This document shows positions 9,265-18,149 of a stretch of DNA of 57,008 nt, in pieces. Each line of letters opens with the position of its first letter. The first letter of the stretch is position 1. The stretch covers positions 1 to 57,008 of the forward strand of contig NZ_FKBR01000050.1 in the NCBI RefSeq assembly GCF_900078335.1, read 5' to 3'. The position numbers and the translations under genes are program-made. The stretch is from Bordetella trematum (GTDB taxonomy: Bacteria; Pseudomonadota; Gammaproteobacteria; Burkholderiales; Burkholderiaceae_B). Under the pieces are notes generated by a model. It was not told the origin of the DNA. It did not search any database and saw nothing but the letters and a program-made list of their open reading frames with translations.

Positions 9265-10271
9265 GCCACGCTCCGCTCCGCTTCAAATACGCCCGCCGCC
9301 AGATGCCGGCGGGTCGCCAGGTACTGCGCTTCCAGTCTGTCGACCACCGTCGCCACCGGGGGAAGATCATCGATCTGCCCCACCCCCTGCCCCGCGCCCC
9401 AGATATCCTTCCAGGCCTTGGCCTTGGAGCGCCCATCGGCAAAACTCATGCGGGACTTGTCACCGCTTGGCAGCTCGTCCGGGTCCAGACCCGCGCGCGT
9501 GATGCTCTCGCGCAGATAATTGCCATGCACGCCCGAGAACCAGTCGCTGTAGACAATATCGTTGGCCCCGGCGCGCAGGATGGCAGCCTTGTAGGCATCG
9601 CTGGCATTGGCCTCCTGCGTCGCAATGAAACGCGTGCCCATATAGGCGAAGTCGGCGCCCATGGCCTGTGCCGCCACGATGGCCTGGCCGGTGCCCAACG
9701 CCCCCGACAACGCAATCGGTCCATCGAACATCCGGCGCAACTCGCCCACCAGGGCAAAGGGCGACAGCCGCCCCGCGTGGCCGCCTGCGCCCGCCGCCAC
9801 GGCGATGATCCCGTCCACGCCCGCCTCCAGCGCCTTCTCGGCATGGCGCAGGCTGATGACGTCATGCAGGATGATGCCGCCATAGGAGTGCACCGCATCG
9901 ACGATCTCCTTGACCGGCGCACGCAGCGAACTGATGATCACCGGCACCTGGTGCGCCACGCAGGTCCGCATGTCCGCCTCCAGACGGACATTCGACGTAT
10001 GAGAGATCTGGTTCACCGCGATCGGCCCGATGATGGCCTGCGGGTCGCGGCGGGCGTGATCCGCGAGCGCCTCGCGCAGCAAATGCAGCCACTCGTCGAG
10101 CAACTCGGCCGGGCGGGCGTTGAGCGCGGGAAACGAGCCCACGATGCCGGCCTTGCACTGGGCCAGCACCAGCTCGGGATAGCTCACCGTGAACATCGGC
10201 GCGGAGATGACCGGCAGGCGCAGGCGGCTCAGTGCCGCCGGCAGGCGGCGGGGGGAAGTGGTCAGGGTCAT
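9249..10271 (-). CDS. Nitronate monooxygenase-like flavoprotein (NPD family)
   Basis: A 340-residue TIM-barrel FMN protein of the 2-nitropropane dioxygenase family. Seen: LRLPVISAPMFTVS at the N-terminus, GGIILHDV, the glycine-rich AGAGGHAGRLSPFALV (near 170) and GAD FAYMGTRFIAT phosphate-binding loop near 225. In operons of this type such proteins oxidise nitronates or act as 2-enoyl reductase-like flavoenzymes; the role here is unknown. ATG 10271 was chosen; a TTG 15 bases upstream is also in frame. Downstream it overlaps the SDR gene by 16 bases. Confidence 0.85.
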   Translation of the reverse strand: MTLTTSPRRLPAALSRLRLPVISAPMFTVSYPELVLAQCKAGIVGSFPALNARPAELLDEWLHLLREALADHARRDPQAIIGPIAVNQISHTSNVRLEADMRTCVAHQVPVIISSLRAPVKEIVDAVHSYGGIILHDVISLRHAEKALEAGVDGIIAVAAGAGGHAGRLSPFALVGELRRMFDGPIALSGALGTGQAIVAAQAMGADFAYMGTRFIATQEANASDAYKAAILRAGANDIVYSDWFSGVHGNYLRESITRAGLDPDELPSGDKSRMSFADGRSKAKAWKDIWGAGQGVGQIDDLPPVATVVDRLEAQYLATRRHLAAGVFEAERSVACGQN

Positions 10272-10282
10272 GGGTTCAGACT

Positions 10283-11266
10283 TCAATTCAGTGTCACGCC
10301 CGAGGCTTTGATCCGATCGGCCTGGATGCGCGAGTCGGATTCCAGAAACGCCTTGAACTCGGCCGGATCTCCGGCCACCGGGACATAGCTGTAGGCATCG
10401 ATGTTCTTGCGGCGGAACTCCGGATCGGCGATCACCTCGCGGACATCGGCGGCAATCTTGGACACCAGGTCCGGCGGCGTGCCGCGCGGCGCCAGCAGGC
10501 CGATGTTGAACACCGCCTGGATATCCTGCAGCCCCGCCTGCGTGAACGTCGGGACCTCGGGCAGCGAGGCGCTGCGCGACGGCGCGGAGATGGCCAGGGC
10601 TTTGAGCATCTGTTTGCGCACATGCTGCTCGATCACCGAGACGCCCAGCACGGCCGCATCGACCTCACCGGAGATGACGTCCGGAATCAGGTTGGAAGCG
10701 CCCCGGTATGGCACGTGCGTCAGCGAAATGCCCTCCTGCCGTTCCAGCGTCACGATGGGCAGATGCGCGATCCCGCCGCCGCCCGTCGAGCCGTAGCTCA
10801 AGGGCTTGTCCGCGGCAGCGCGCGTCTTGGCCAGCTTGACGAAATCCTGCATCGTCTCGACCGGCAGGCTGCTTGACACGAAGAACACCAGCGGCAGGCT
10901 GACCATGCGCGAAATCGGCACAAAGTCTTTCTCCACCGAGTAGGGAAGCTTCTTGTAGAGATGCGGGCTCATGGTCAACGCCGCCTCCGTACCCGCGAAC
11001 AGCGTATAGCCGTCAGGCTGGCTCTTGGCAACGGTGTCGGCGCCGATGATTTCATTGGCCCCGGGCTTGTTCATCACGATCACCGGCTGGCGCCATGTAT
11101 CGCCCAAACCCTGGGCCACGGCCCGGGCAAAGTTGTCGACTGGTCCGCCGGCGGAATAAGGCACGACGATCGTCACGGGCCTGTTGGGATAGCCCTGCGC
11201 CTGGCTGCCGCTGGCAGCAAGCAGGGCCGCCGCGCCCAGCAGGCGGGCAAGGGAGCTAGATAGCAT
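10283..11266 (-). CDS. Bug/TctC-family tricarboxylate receptor (second copy)
   Basis: A 327-residue periplasmic binding protein with a cleavable signal peptide (about residues 1-23, ending SGSQA). The Bug signatures are YPNRPVTIVVPYSAGGPVD at the mature N-terminus, NKPGANEIIGADTVAKS, and DGYTLFAGT. Bug proteins bind carboxylates, usually through a water-bridged carboxylate pocket in the Asp-rich first loop. No TctA or TctB membrane genes occur anywhere in the window, which is common for Bug receptors in Bordetella and relatives. It is embedded in the CoA operon, so its ligand is probably the growth substrate or a relative. Confidence 0.9.
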   Translation of the reverse strand: MLSSSLARLLGAAALLAASGSQAQGYPNRPVTIVVPYSAGGPVDNFARAVAQGLGDTWRQPVIVMNKPGANEIIGADTVAKSQPDGYTLFAGTEAALTMSPHLYKKLPYSVEKDFVPISRMVSLPLVFFVSSSLPVETMQDFVKLAKTRAAADKPLSYGSTGGGGIAHLPIVTLERQEGISLTHVPYRGASNLIPDVISGEVDAAVLGVSVIEQHVRKQMLKALAISAPSRSASLPEVPTFTQAGLQDIQAVFNIGLLAPRGTPPDLVSKIAADVREVIADPEFRRKNIDAYSYVPVAGDPAEFKAFLESDSRIQADRIKASGVTLN

Positions 11267-11315
11267 GATGGTTGTCTCTCCGTTGTTGTTGTGCGTGGAA
11301 TCTCAAAGGCTCAGC

Positions 11316-11762
11316 TCAGCCAGGCCTGCGCAATATCAGCAAGGGACTGTTCCCCTCCTGAATCACCCGTCCCTTTTCATCGACGAGCTGCAGATGGCGC
11401 CCCAGGCGACCGGTGCGCGCGCTGCTGCCCTGATGCACCTGCGTGATGGTCATGTGCAGGCTCAGGGTGCAGCCCACCGTGATGGGTAGCCGGAACTGCC
11501 AGTCATCGAGCGACAGCATCCCCACCGCCGACCTGTCGAAAATCCCCATCTGGTGCATGAAGCCGGTCAGCAGGGCGATACCGAAAGCCCCGGCCACGAT
11601 GCGCTCGCCAAAGCGGGTTTGCGCCGCGAACACGGCATCGGCATGAATCGGGTTCCAGTCGCCCGACAGCATGTTGAAGAACGTCAGATCCGCTTCGGTG
11701 ACCGTGCGCCCGGAACTGCTGAAACGCTGGCCCACTTCAAAATCTTCGAGATACATCGTCAT
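11316..11762 (-). CDS. MaoC-family dehydratase, single hot-dog domain
   Basis: A 148-residue protein, the usual length of a single-domain R-specific enoyl-CoA hydratase. The motif FNMLSGDWNPIHADAVFA (about 30-47) contains the catalytic Asp and His, followed by VAGAFGIALLTGFM. ATG 11762 overlaps the stop of the acyl-CoA ligase gene by 4 bases (ATGA) and GGAGGGC lies just upstream. A 49-base gap separates it from the second Bug receptor. Hydration of an enoyl-CoA formed after ligation of the substrate is the likely role. Confidence 0.86.
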   Translation of the reverse strand: MTMYLEDFEVGQRFSSSGRTVTEADLTFFNMLSGDWNPIHADAVFAAQTRFGERIVAGAFGIALLTGFMHQMGIFDRSAVGMLSLDDWQFRLPITVGCTLSLHMTITQVHQGSSARTGRLGRHLQLVDEKGRVIQEGNSPLLILRRPG

Positions 11763-13384
11763 GTCGCCCTCCTTGCATCGTTGCCCTGCTCGGCAGCCAG
11801 ACGCTCCTCGGCCTGCTTGCGCAGCAGGACACGGGAAGTCTTCAGCCCGTTGACCCCCACCGTCTGTGGAAAGCCCTCGACGATCCAGACCCGGCACGGC
11901 ACCTTGAATCCGGCCACGGACAACCTCAGGCGCGCCAGCAACGCCTGCGGCTCGAAGCTGCCCTCGGGACTTGCCACCACAAAAGCCACCGGCCGGGGCT
12001 GGCCATCGACATCGGCGCTCACCACATGCGCATCCTCGACCCCCTCGTGCTGTTTGATCGCCTCCTCGATCTCCTCGGGATTGACCAGATGGCCGCCCAG
12101 GCGCATGGCGTCGCCCAGCCGCGACATGAACACGAAGCTGCCATCGCCGCGCAGATAGCCCAGGTCGCCCGTGCGGAAGTAGCCCTCGTGCATCGCCTGG
12201 GCGCTGGCCTGCGGATTGCCGAAGTACCCCACGAAGTTGCCCGGGGACCGTATCTCCAGCTCACCCGGCATGCCATCAGGCAGCAGGGCGCCGGTCTGCG
12301 TGTCGCGCACGCGCAGGCAGGTCTGTTCAGCCGCCATGGGGCGCCCCCCGCCCAGCAGCCGCTCCTCGAGGGGCAAGCTGCCCGGCTGCGCCGAGAACAG
12401 GGCCTGCACCTCGCTGGAGCCATAAAGCCCGTGCAAAGGCATCCCGCGCTCGACACACTCGCGCGCAAAGGGCCCGAAGCTGGACGTGAACGCCCCGAAG
12501 CCGAAGTAGCGCGCATGCGGAAACGGGCGGGGTCCGGCAGCGCCCTGCGCCAGCCGGCGGAACATCTCGTCGCTGCCGAAAGCATGGGTCACGCGCTCGG
12601 CCTGCATGAGCGCCACTGCCTGCGGCGCGTCGAATACATCCTGGATGACCACCACCGCGCGGCCGGCCAGGGCAGCCAGCACGCTGTTGAGCCCGAACAC
12701 CCCGCACATCGGCAACATCGCCAGCAACACGGCGTCGGGTTGATCCAAGCCCAGAACCGCCGCGCAGCGACGCGCGTGACCGATCAGGGTGGCCTGCGTA
12801 TGCATCACCAGTTTGGGTGCCTTGGTCGTGCCCGACGTGGAGAACAGGATCACGACGTCTTCGGGATCCGAGCCATCGGGCTCAGGGCCGGGCGGCATCG
12901 CGCCAGCCCCGAATGCCCGCAGCGGCCAGGCGCAGGCCGGGGCCGGATCAGCCGGCGTCTCCAGCACGGCGACCTCTTGCAGTCCGGGCGCGGCCGCCGG
13001 CGTGACGTGGGCAAGTATCCCCAGCGCGTCCAACCGGGGATGCTGCCCATGGGTGATCAGCAGCCTCGCCCCGCTGGCACCCAGCAGATAGGCGACCTCG
13101 TCACTGCGGTAACGCGTATTGATCGGAATGGCCCTGGCCCCCAGACGCGCCAGGGCCAGCAACAGGGCAATCCACTGCGGACTGTTGAGCAACCACAAGG
13201 CCACCGCATCGCCGCGCCCGATACCGCGGCTGCGCAGCCAGGCCGCCGCCTGGTCCACGCTCTCGGCAAAGGCCTGGTTGCTCCATCGTCGGCCGTCCTG
13301 CACGAAGGCAGTGGCCTGCGGCTCGGCCCGGCATCGCGCCTCGATCAGGCGGGACAATCGCATCGTTTCCATGAGCTCCCTCAC
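11759..13384 (-). CDS. Acyl-CoA synthetase (AMP-forming, ANL superfamily)
   Basis: A 541-residue adenylate-forming ligase. The P-loop-like ILFSTSGTTKAPKLV is near residue 185, the A5 motif LHGLYGSSEVQALFSAQPG near 325, and the hinge aspartate and A8 region GYFRTGDLGYLRGDGSFVFM near 410. The C-terminal GFKVPCRVWIVE holds the position where the catalytic lysine usually follows (NGLKTSRVLLR). It should activate a carboxylic acid to its CoA thioester with ATP. The start is a GTG overlapping the thiolase stop (GTGA); an ATG at 13372 is the alternative but its Shine-Dalgarno would be only 3 bases away. Confidence 0.88.
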   Translation of the reverse strand: MRELMETMRLSRLIEARCRAEPQATAFVQDGRRWSNQAFAESVDQAAAWLRSRGIGRGDAVALWLLNSPQWIALLLALARLGARAIPINTRYRSDEVAYLLGASGARLLITHGQHPRLDALGILAHVTPAAAPGLQEVAVLETPADPAPACAWPLRAFGAGAMPPGPEPDGSDPEDVVILFSTSGTTKAPKLVMHTQATLIGHARRCAAVLGLDQPDAVLLAMLPMCGVFGLNSVLAALAGRAVVVIQDVFDAPQAVALMQAERVTHAFGSDEMFRRLAQGAAGPRPFPHARYFGFGAFTSSFGPFARECVERGMPLHGLYGSSEVQALFSAQPGSLPLEERLLGGGRPMAAEQTCLRVRDTQTGALLPDGMPGELEIRSPGNFVGYFGNPQASAQAMHEGYFRTGDLGYLRGDGSFVFMSRLGDAMRLGGHLVNPEEIEEAIKQHEGVEDAHVVSADVDGQPRPVAFVVASPEGSFEPQALLARLRLSVAGFKVPCRVWIVEGFPQTVGVNGLKTSRVLLRKQAEERLAAEQGNDARRAT

Positions 13385-14586
13385 GCCCGCTCAAACACGG
13401 CGGCCACGCCCTGCCCGCCGCCCACGCACATGGTTTCCAGCGCGTAGCGGGCGCCGCGCCGTTTCATTTCGTGCAACAGGCTGGCCATGATGCGCACCCC
13501 GGTCGCGCCGATCGGGTGCCCCAGCGAGATGCCGGAGCCATTGACGTTCACCCGGGCGTGATCGTGCAGTCCCCATTGCCGCAGCACCGCCAGCACCTGG
13601 CAGGCAAACGCCTCATTGACCTCGATCAGATCCATGTCCGCCAAGGACAAACCCAGTCGCGCCATCAGCTTCGCAGTCGCCGGCACCGGCCCCATGCCCA
13701 TGGTGGCCGGCTCGCAGCCCGCCGCCGCCCAGCCGACCAGATATCCCATCGGCTCCAGCCCCAGGCGCTCCAGTTGGTCTTCGGCCACCACCAGGCAGGC
13801 GGCAGCGGCATCGCTTTGCTGGCTGGCATTGCCGGCCGTCACGACCCCGCCGTCCAGCAACGGCCTCAAACGCGCCAGGGCGGACAGACTGGCCTCGGCG
13901 CGCACGCCTTCATCCTTCTCGAAACGCAGCGCCGGTCCCTTGCGCTGCGGCACATCCAGCGCCACGATCTCATCGCGGAACAGGCCCTGGGCATGCGCCG
14001 CGCTGGCGCGCCGGTGGCTCTCCAGCGCATAGGCATCGGATTGTTCACGCGTAATCGAGAACGCCTGCGCAACGTTCTCGGCGGTCTCTATCATTCCCGA
14101 GATCACCCCGAAACGCTCCACGGGCTGCGAACGTTCGCGACCGCGCTCCAGGCGGTCGTAGAAGCTGCCGCTGCCGGCGCGCTTGCCCCAGCGCATATCC
14201 ATCGAGTAGTACTCGATGTTGCTCATGCTCTCGACGCCGCCGCACAGCACCACGTCCGCCGCGCCGGTCTGCACCATCATCGCCGCCGAGGCCACCGCCT
14301 GCAGCCCGCCGCCGCAACGGCGGTCAAGCTGCATGCCCGGCACCTCCACCGGCAGACCCGCGTGCAACGCTGCCCAACGCCCCACACAGGGCACCTCGCT
14401 GTTGGCATAGGATTGCGCAAACACCGCATCATCGATGCGCGCCGGGTCGATCCCGGAGCGCGCCACGACCTCCCGGACCACACTGGCGGCCAGGTCCTCG
14501 ACCGGCATGGCACGCAGCGCGCCGCCAAATGCGCCGACGGCGGTTCGTACGGGCGCGACGACCGCCGCCCTTCTCAATTTGTTCAT
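13381..14586 (-). CDS. Acetyl-CoA C-acetyltransferase (thiolase)
   Basis: A 401-residue thiolase. The acyl-accepting cysteine lies in DRRCGGGLQAVASAA near residue 91. The C-terminal catalytic motifs are NVNGSGISLGHPIGATG (His near 355) and CVGGGQGVAA (Cys near 387). In degradative operons it cleaves a 3-oxoacyl-CoA to acetyl-CoA and a shortened acyl-CoA. It lies second in the operon, 37 bases downstream of the first Bug gene, and its stop overlaps the ligase start. The Cys-Gly-Gly-Gly replaces the commoner Cys-Gly/Ser-Ser-Gly, a conservative variation. Confidence 0.9.
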   Translation of the reverse strand: MNKLRRAAVVAPVRTAVGAFGGALRAMPVEDLAASVVREVVARSGIDPARIDDAVFAQSYANSEVPCVGRWAALHAGLPVEVPGMQLDRRCGGGLQAVASAAMMVQTGAADVVLCGGVESMSNIEYYSMDMRWGKRAGSGSFYDRLERGRERSQPVERFGVISGMIETAENVAQAFSITREQSDAYALESHRRASAAHAQGLFRDEIVALDVPQRKGPALRFEKDEGVRAEASLSALARLRPLLDGGVVTAGNASQQSDAAAACLVVAEDQLERLGLEPMGYLVGWAAAGCEPATMGMGPVPATAKLMARLGLSLADMDLIEVNEAFACQVLAVLRQWGLHDHARVNVNGSGISLGHPIGATGVRIMASLLHEMKRRGARYALETMCVGGGQGVAAVFERA

Positions 14587-14623
14587 AGGATTGCTCGTTG
14601 TGGAATGCCGGAATGCGGCGGAA

Positions 14624-15586
14624 TTACTCAGGCGACAGGCCGGCCTGCTTGACCAGCTGCGCGTGGATCGCCAGTTGCTGCGCCATCAATGGCCGCAAGG
14701 CTTCCGGCCCGCCCTGCTCCAGCGGAAAGCCCAGGCTGTCCATCTGCGCCTGCACCTGCGCATCGGCTGCGGCACGGTTGAAGGCAGCGGCGATGCGCGC
14801 CACCACCGCTGGCGGCAGCCCTTTGGGTCCCAGCACCCCTGCCCATGACGTGATCGGAAGCCGCTCGAAGCCGCTTTCCTCCAGCGTGGGTGTCGACGGA
14901 AACACGGCACTGCGAGTCGTTGACAGCACCGCCAGCGCACGCACCCGGCCTTCCTTCACATAGGGCAGGCCAATGGTCGTGCCGATCATCGCATCCACGC
15001 GGCCGGCCAGCAGATCCATCATGGCAGGCGGCTCCCCCTTGTAAGGCACGTGCACCATGTCCACGCCCATACGCCCCTTGAGATGCGCAAACGTCACCTG
15101 CCCGGTGCTGTTGCCGGTCGCGTAGTTCAGCTGGCCCGGGCGCCGCTTCGCATACTCGGCAAACTCCGCCAGCGTGCTCACCGGCAGATCCTGCCGCACA
15201 TAGAACACAAAGGTGAAGCGCCCGATATCCGCGATGGGCGTGAAATCGGCCATCACGTCATACGGCGGTTGAATGCGCAATGCCGGCAGCAAAGAAAGAT
15301 TGCCCGACGTCGCCAGCGTGATCCGATAACCATCGGCGGCGGCCCGCGCCACATCCTGCGCCGCCAACTGCCCTTCTGCGCCCGGCTTGTTTTCCACCAC
15401 GATGGCCTGGCCCAGATAGGTCTGTGCCCGCGCGCTGAGGGAGCGCGCCACGCCATCGGTCGTCGAGCCTGCCGGAAACGGAACCACCAGCGTGATCGGC
15501 TTGGACGGAAAGTCAGTTCCGGCCAGCGCGCCCGCGCTGCAGGCCACGGCCAATCCCAGACAAAAACAATGCAGAAACGATCGCAA
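14624..15586 (-). CDS. Bug/TctC-family tricarboxylate receptor (first copy)
   Basis: A 320-residue periplasmic receptor with signal peptide MRSFLHCFCLGLAVACSAGA. Bug signatures: FPSKPITLVVPFPAGSTTDG, VENKPGAEGQLAAQDVA, and ADGYRITLATS. TTG 15586 was preferred as start because AGGAG lies 7 bases upstream and it directly opens the signal peptide; longer in-frame starts reach 15649 but add an unconserved leader. It is the first gene of the ten-gene minus-strand operon and is divergent from a LysR regulator. It lacks TctAB partners in the window. Together with the second Bug gene it suggests two related ligands or a sensing role. Confidence 0.88.
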   Translation of the reverse strand: MRSFLHCFCLGLAVACSAGALAGTDFPSKPITLVVPFPAGSTTDGVARSLSARAQTYLGQAIVVENKPGAEGQLAAQDVARAAADGYRITLATSGNLSLLPALRIQPPYDVMADFTPIADIGRFTFVFYVRQDLPVSTLAEFAEYAKRRPGQLNYATGNSTGQVTFAHLKGRMGVDMVHVPYKGEPPAMMDLLAGRVDAMIGTTIGLPYVKEGRVRALAVLSTTRSAVFPSTPTLEESGFERLPITSWAGVLGPKGLPPAVVARIAAAFNRAAADAQVQAQMDSLGFPLEQGGPEALRPLMAQQLAIHAQLVKQAGLSPE

Positions 15587-15672
15587 CGTGAGTCTCCTGT
15601 TGTGGTCCCTCTGAACGGGGTAATGCATTGTCAGACCCTGACACCACAACCGGAAGCCCTACGCGACGCAAG

Positions 15673-15699
15673 GCATTGATGCGAACTACGCACCAATGC
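15673..15699. promoter_or_regulatory. Candidate LysR-type operator
   Basis: Inverted repeat GCATTGATGCG (15673-15683) and CGCACCAATGC (15689-15699), one mismatch, 5-base spacer. It contains the T-N11-A form expected of LysR-type sites and lies in the 139-bp gap between the Bug-led operon and the LysR gene. Binding by that regulator is inferred from position. Confidence 0.5.
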
Positions 15700-15725
15700 T
15701 GCTATGTTTTCGAACGGAGGGCTCC

Positions 15726-16634
15726 ATGGACACCGATAATTTCCTGTTTTTCGCAACACTGGCCGAATCTCAAAGCCTCACCGACGCCGCGCGGCGCCTG
15801 AACATCGACCGCTCCGGCGTCAGCCGCAAGCTCAAGATGCTGGAGGCCCAGGCGCAGGCGCAACTGGTCGTGCGCGACACCCGCAACATGGCCCTGACGG
15901 CGCTGGGCGAGGCCTTCTATGCCCGCTGCTTGGCGATCCGCGACGAGATCGCGCGCGCCCGCGACATGCTCGACAGCCGCAAAGGCCTGATCCACGGCCC
16001 CCTGCACGTCAGTTGTCCGCCCGCCATCACTCGCACCTTGCTGGCCCCGGTGCTGCGCACCTTCTGCCATCAGCATCCCGCGATTTCGCTGCAGTTGACA
16101 CTGCAGCCGGGCCCGATCGACCTGATCGACAAGCAGATCGACGTTGCCATCCGCTTTACCAACGCCCCCGAACCTCAATACGTCGCCCGCCCGCTGGCCA
16201 CCACCGACTGGTTGCTGTGCGCCAGCCCGGCCCTGGTCCGGGATCATCCACCCGAGACGGTAGAAGCGCTCGACGCCCTGCCCTGGCTGGGCATTCGCAA
16301 CCGGATGGAAATCAGCCTGCAGGGCCCTGCGGGCCCACACCGGCTGCTGCGCACCTCGCGCATGTCTTGTGGCGACTACGCCATGCTGCGCGACCTCTGC
16401 CGCGACGGACTCGGGGTCGCCATGCTCCCCGCCTACGCCGCCGCGCAAGGGCTGGCCGATGGCAGCCTGCTACAGGTACTGAAGGACTACCCCATCCAGC
16501 CCACGCCAGGCAGCACCCTCTACGCCATCACCCTGCAGTCCCGCTACATGCCCCCCCAGGCCCGCGCCCTGGTTGCCTACCTGAAAGAACAGGTTCGACT
16601 GAACGCCTGGGAAGGACTTACTGCGGTGGACTGA
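15726..16634 (+). CDS. LysR-family transcriptional regulator
   Basis: A 302-residue LysR regulator. The N-terminal winged helix-turn-helix (about 1-60) reads NFLFFATLAESQSLTDAARR then DRSGVSRKLKMLE, and the effector-binding domain begins near 90 (GPLHVSCPP). The compact form with PLATTDWLLCASPALV is the CrgA-like group of single-regulator LysR proteins. ATG 15726 follows GGAGGG with 6 bases spacing. It is divergent from the ten-gene Bug/thiolase operon and probably activates that operon in response to its substrate, using the inverted repeat at 15673. Confidence 0.88.
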   Translation: MDTDNFLFFATLAESQSLTDAARRLNIDRSGVSRKLKMLEAQAQAQLVVRDTRNMALTALGEAFYARCLAIRDEIARARDMLDSRKGLIHGPLHVSCPPAITRTLLAPVLRTFCHQHPAISLQLTLQPGPIDLIDKQIDVAIRFTNAPEPQYVARPLATTDWLLCASPALVRDHPPETVEALDALPWLGIRNRMEISLQGPAGPHRLLRTSRMSCGDYAMLRDLCRDGLGVAMLPAYAAAQGLADGSLLQVLKDYPIQPTPGSTLYAITLQSRYMPPQARALVAYLKEQVRLNAWEGLTAVD

Positions 16635-16671
16635 TCTGGAAGCCGGTGGACAAGCCCACCGCAAACAGTGT

Positions 16672-17994
16672 CTAGACAGCCAAGCGGCGCATCGTCAGTC
16701 CGATGATGGCCGTGGCGATCAATTGCATGCCTGCAACCACGTAAAGGCCTACCGCCACACTGCCGGTCCACTCCTTGAGCCAACCCATCATGAACGGTGT
16801 GGCAAAGCCCGCCAGATTGCCCACTGAATTAATCAGTGCAATCCCGCCGGCTGCTGCCGTTCCTGTGAGGAAAGCTGCCGGAATAGCCCAGAAAACCGGG
16901 AAAGCCCCCAGCACGCCAATGGCCGCGACGCTCAGGCCCACCATGGCCAGGACCGGACTTCCGATATAGGCACCGCTCAACGACAAACCTACAGCACCGA
17001 CCAGCGTGGCGCCGGCGCAATGCAGGCGCCGTTCCCTGGTGGTGTCCGAATGGGCCCCATTAACGACCATAGCTGCCGTGCCAAGCATGAATGGAATGGC
17101 CGAAAGCAAGCCGATGTTCAACGCCCCCTGTACACCCAGCTCACGCACAATGGATGGCATCCAGAACGCGAGCGTCGCATTGCCGCCCACGATGCAGAAA
17201 TAAGCAGCGGTGCAGAGCCAAAAGGCCGGCAAACGCAATGCCTGAGTAAAGTTGGCATGCCTGCTCGGATCCAGGTTTTCACCCTCTAGCTCCAGGGTCA
17301 ACGCAGCCCGTTCTGCTTCGGTCAACCAGCGTGCCTGTTGCGGACGATCCGGCAGGTAAGCCAACACCACCAGACCTGCGATTACCGACGGGACGCCCTC
17401 CAATACGAACAACCATTGCCAATTGCGCAGGGGCGCCACGCCATCCATTCCGCTCATGATGAGACCGGCAAGGGGCCCCCCCACTATGCCGGCAAGGCCG
17501 AACGATGTCATGAACCAGCCATTGATCCGCCCGCGTCGCCCCGATGGAATCCAGTACGTCAGAAATAGCATTACTCCCGGGAAGAAGCCTGCCTCGAATG
17601 CACCAAGCAGGAAGCGCAACAGGTAGAACGTGGCAGGCGTCGTGACGAACGCCATCGCCATCGACGTCACCCCCCAGAGAATGGTGATTCGTGCCAAGGT
17701 CTTCCGGGCACCGATGCGCTGCAATAAAAGATTGCTTGGCACCTCGAAAAAAAAGTAGCCGATGAAGAAGATGCCGGCGCCCAGGCCATAGACCGCCTCA
17801 CTAAATTGCAGGTCCTGCAGCATCTGCAATTTGGCAAAACCCACATTGACGCGATCGATCCACGCCAGCAGGAACAGGAAGATCAAAAAGGGGATGAGAC
17901 GCCAGGCGACCTTGCGGTGCATCCCGCCAGGGTCAACCGCCGGTTCGGCATGGCCGAACGGCGCAGAGGGTGGTTGTTGGGAAACGGCATCCAT
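16672..17994 (-). CDS. MFS transporter, anion:cation symporter (ACS) family
   Basis: A 440-residue importer with twelve helices. The N-terminal segment KVAWRLIPFLIFLFLLAWID followed by RVNVGFAKLQM is the hallmark of the ACS family (phthalate, glucarate, tartrate and similar organic anion uptake). The A-motif region is SNLLLQRIGARKTLARI. It is convergent with the LysR gene and divergent from nothing directly; its upstream region contains an AT-rich site shared with the GntR-amidase intergenic region. That pairing suggests it takes up the substrate of the 19-24.7 kb catabolic operon. Confidence 0.88.
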   Translation of the reverse strand: MDAVSQQPPSAPFGHAEPAVDPGGMHRKVAWRLIPFLIFLFLLAWIDRVNVGFAKLQMLQDLQFSEAVYGLGAGIFFIGYFFFEVPSNLLLQRIGARKTLARITILWGVTSMAMAFVTTPATFYLLRFLLGAFEAGFFPGVMLFLTYWIPSGRRGRINGWFMTSFGLAGIVGGPLAGLIMSGMDGVAPLRNWQWLFVLEGVPSVIAGLVVLAYLPDRPQQARWLTEAERAALTLELEGENLDPSRHANFTQALRLPAFWLCTAAYFCIVGGNATLAFWMPSIVRELGVQGALNIGLLSAIPFMLGTAAMVVNGAHSDTTRERRLHCAGATLVGAVGLSLSGAYIGSPVLAMVGLSVAAIGVLGAFPVFWAIPAAFLTGTAAAGGIALINSVGNLAGFATPFMMGWLKEWTGSVAVGLYVVAGMQLIATAIIGLTMRRLAV

Positions 17995-18082
17995 GGAAAT
18001 TCCTCGGTAGAGCGGATCAGGGGGAGCGTCCTGGCCCGCCTATACCGGGACAAGGTCACGCAAGCAGATACTTTTGTCTGCT

Positions 18083-18095
18083 ATAAATATATTTT
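18083..18095. promoter_or_regulatory. Candidate GntR operator, copy 1 (transporter side)
   Basis: The sequence ATAAATATATTTT lies 89 bp upstream of the ACS transporter start. It matches the perfect 14-bp palindrome at 18871 in its first 12 bases. Surrounding DNA is AT-rich against a GC-rich background. Confidence 0.45.
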
Positions 18096-18149
18096 GCCAT
18101 TTTATAAAAATACAAAGATCAGGATTTACCCGCGGAGACCACCCATCCC

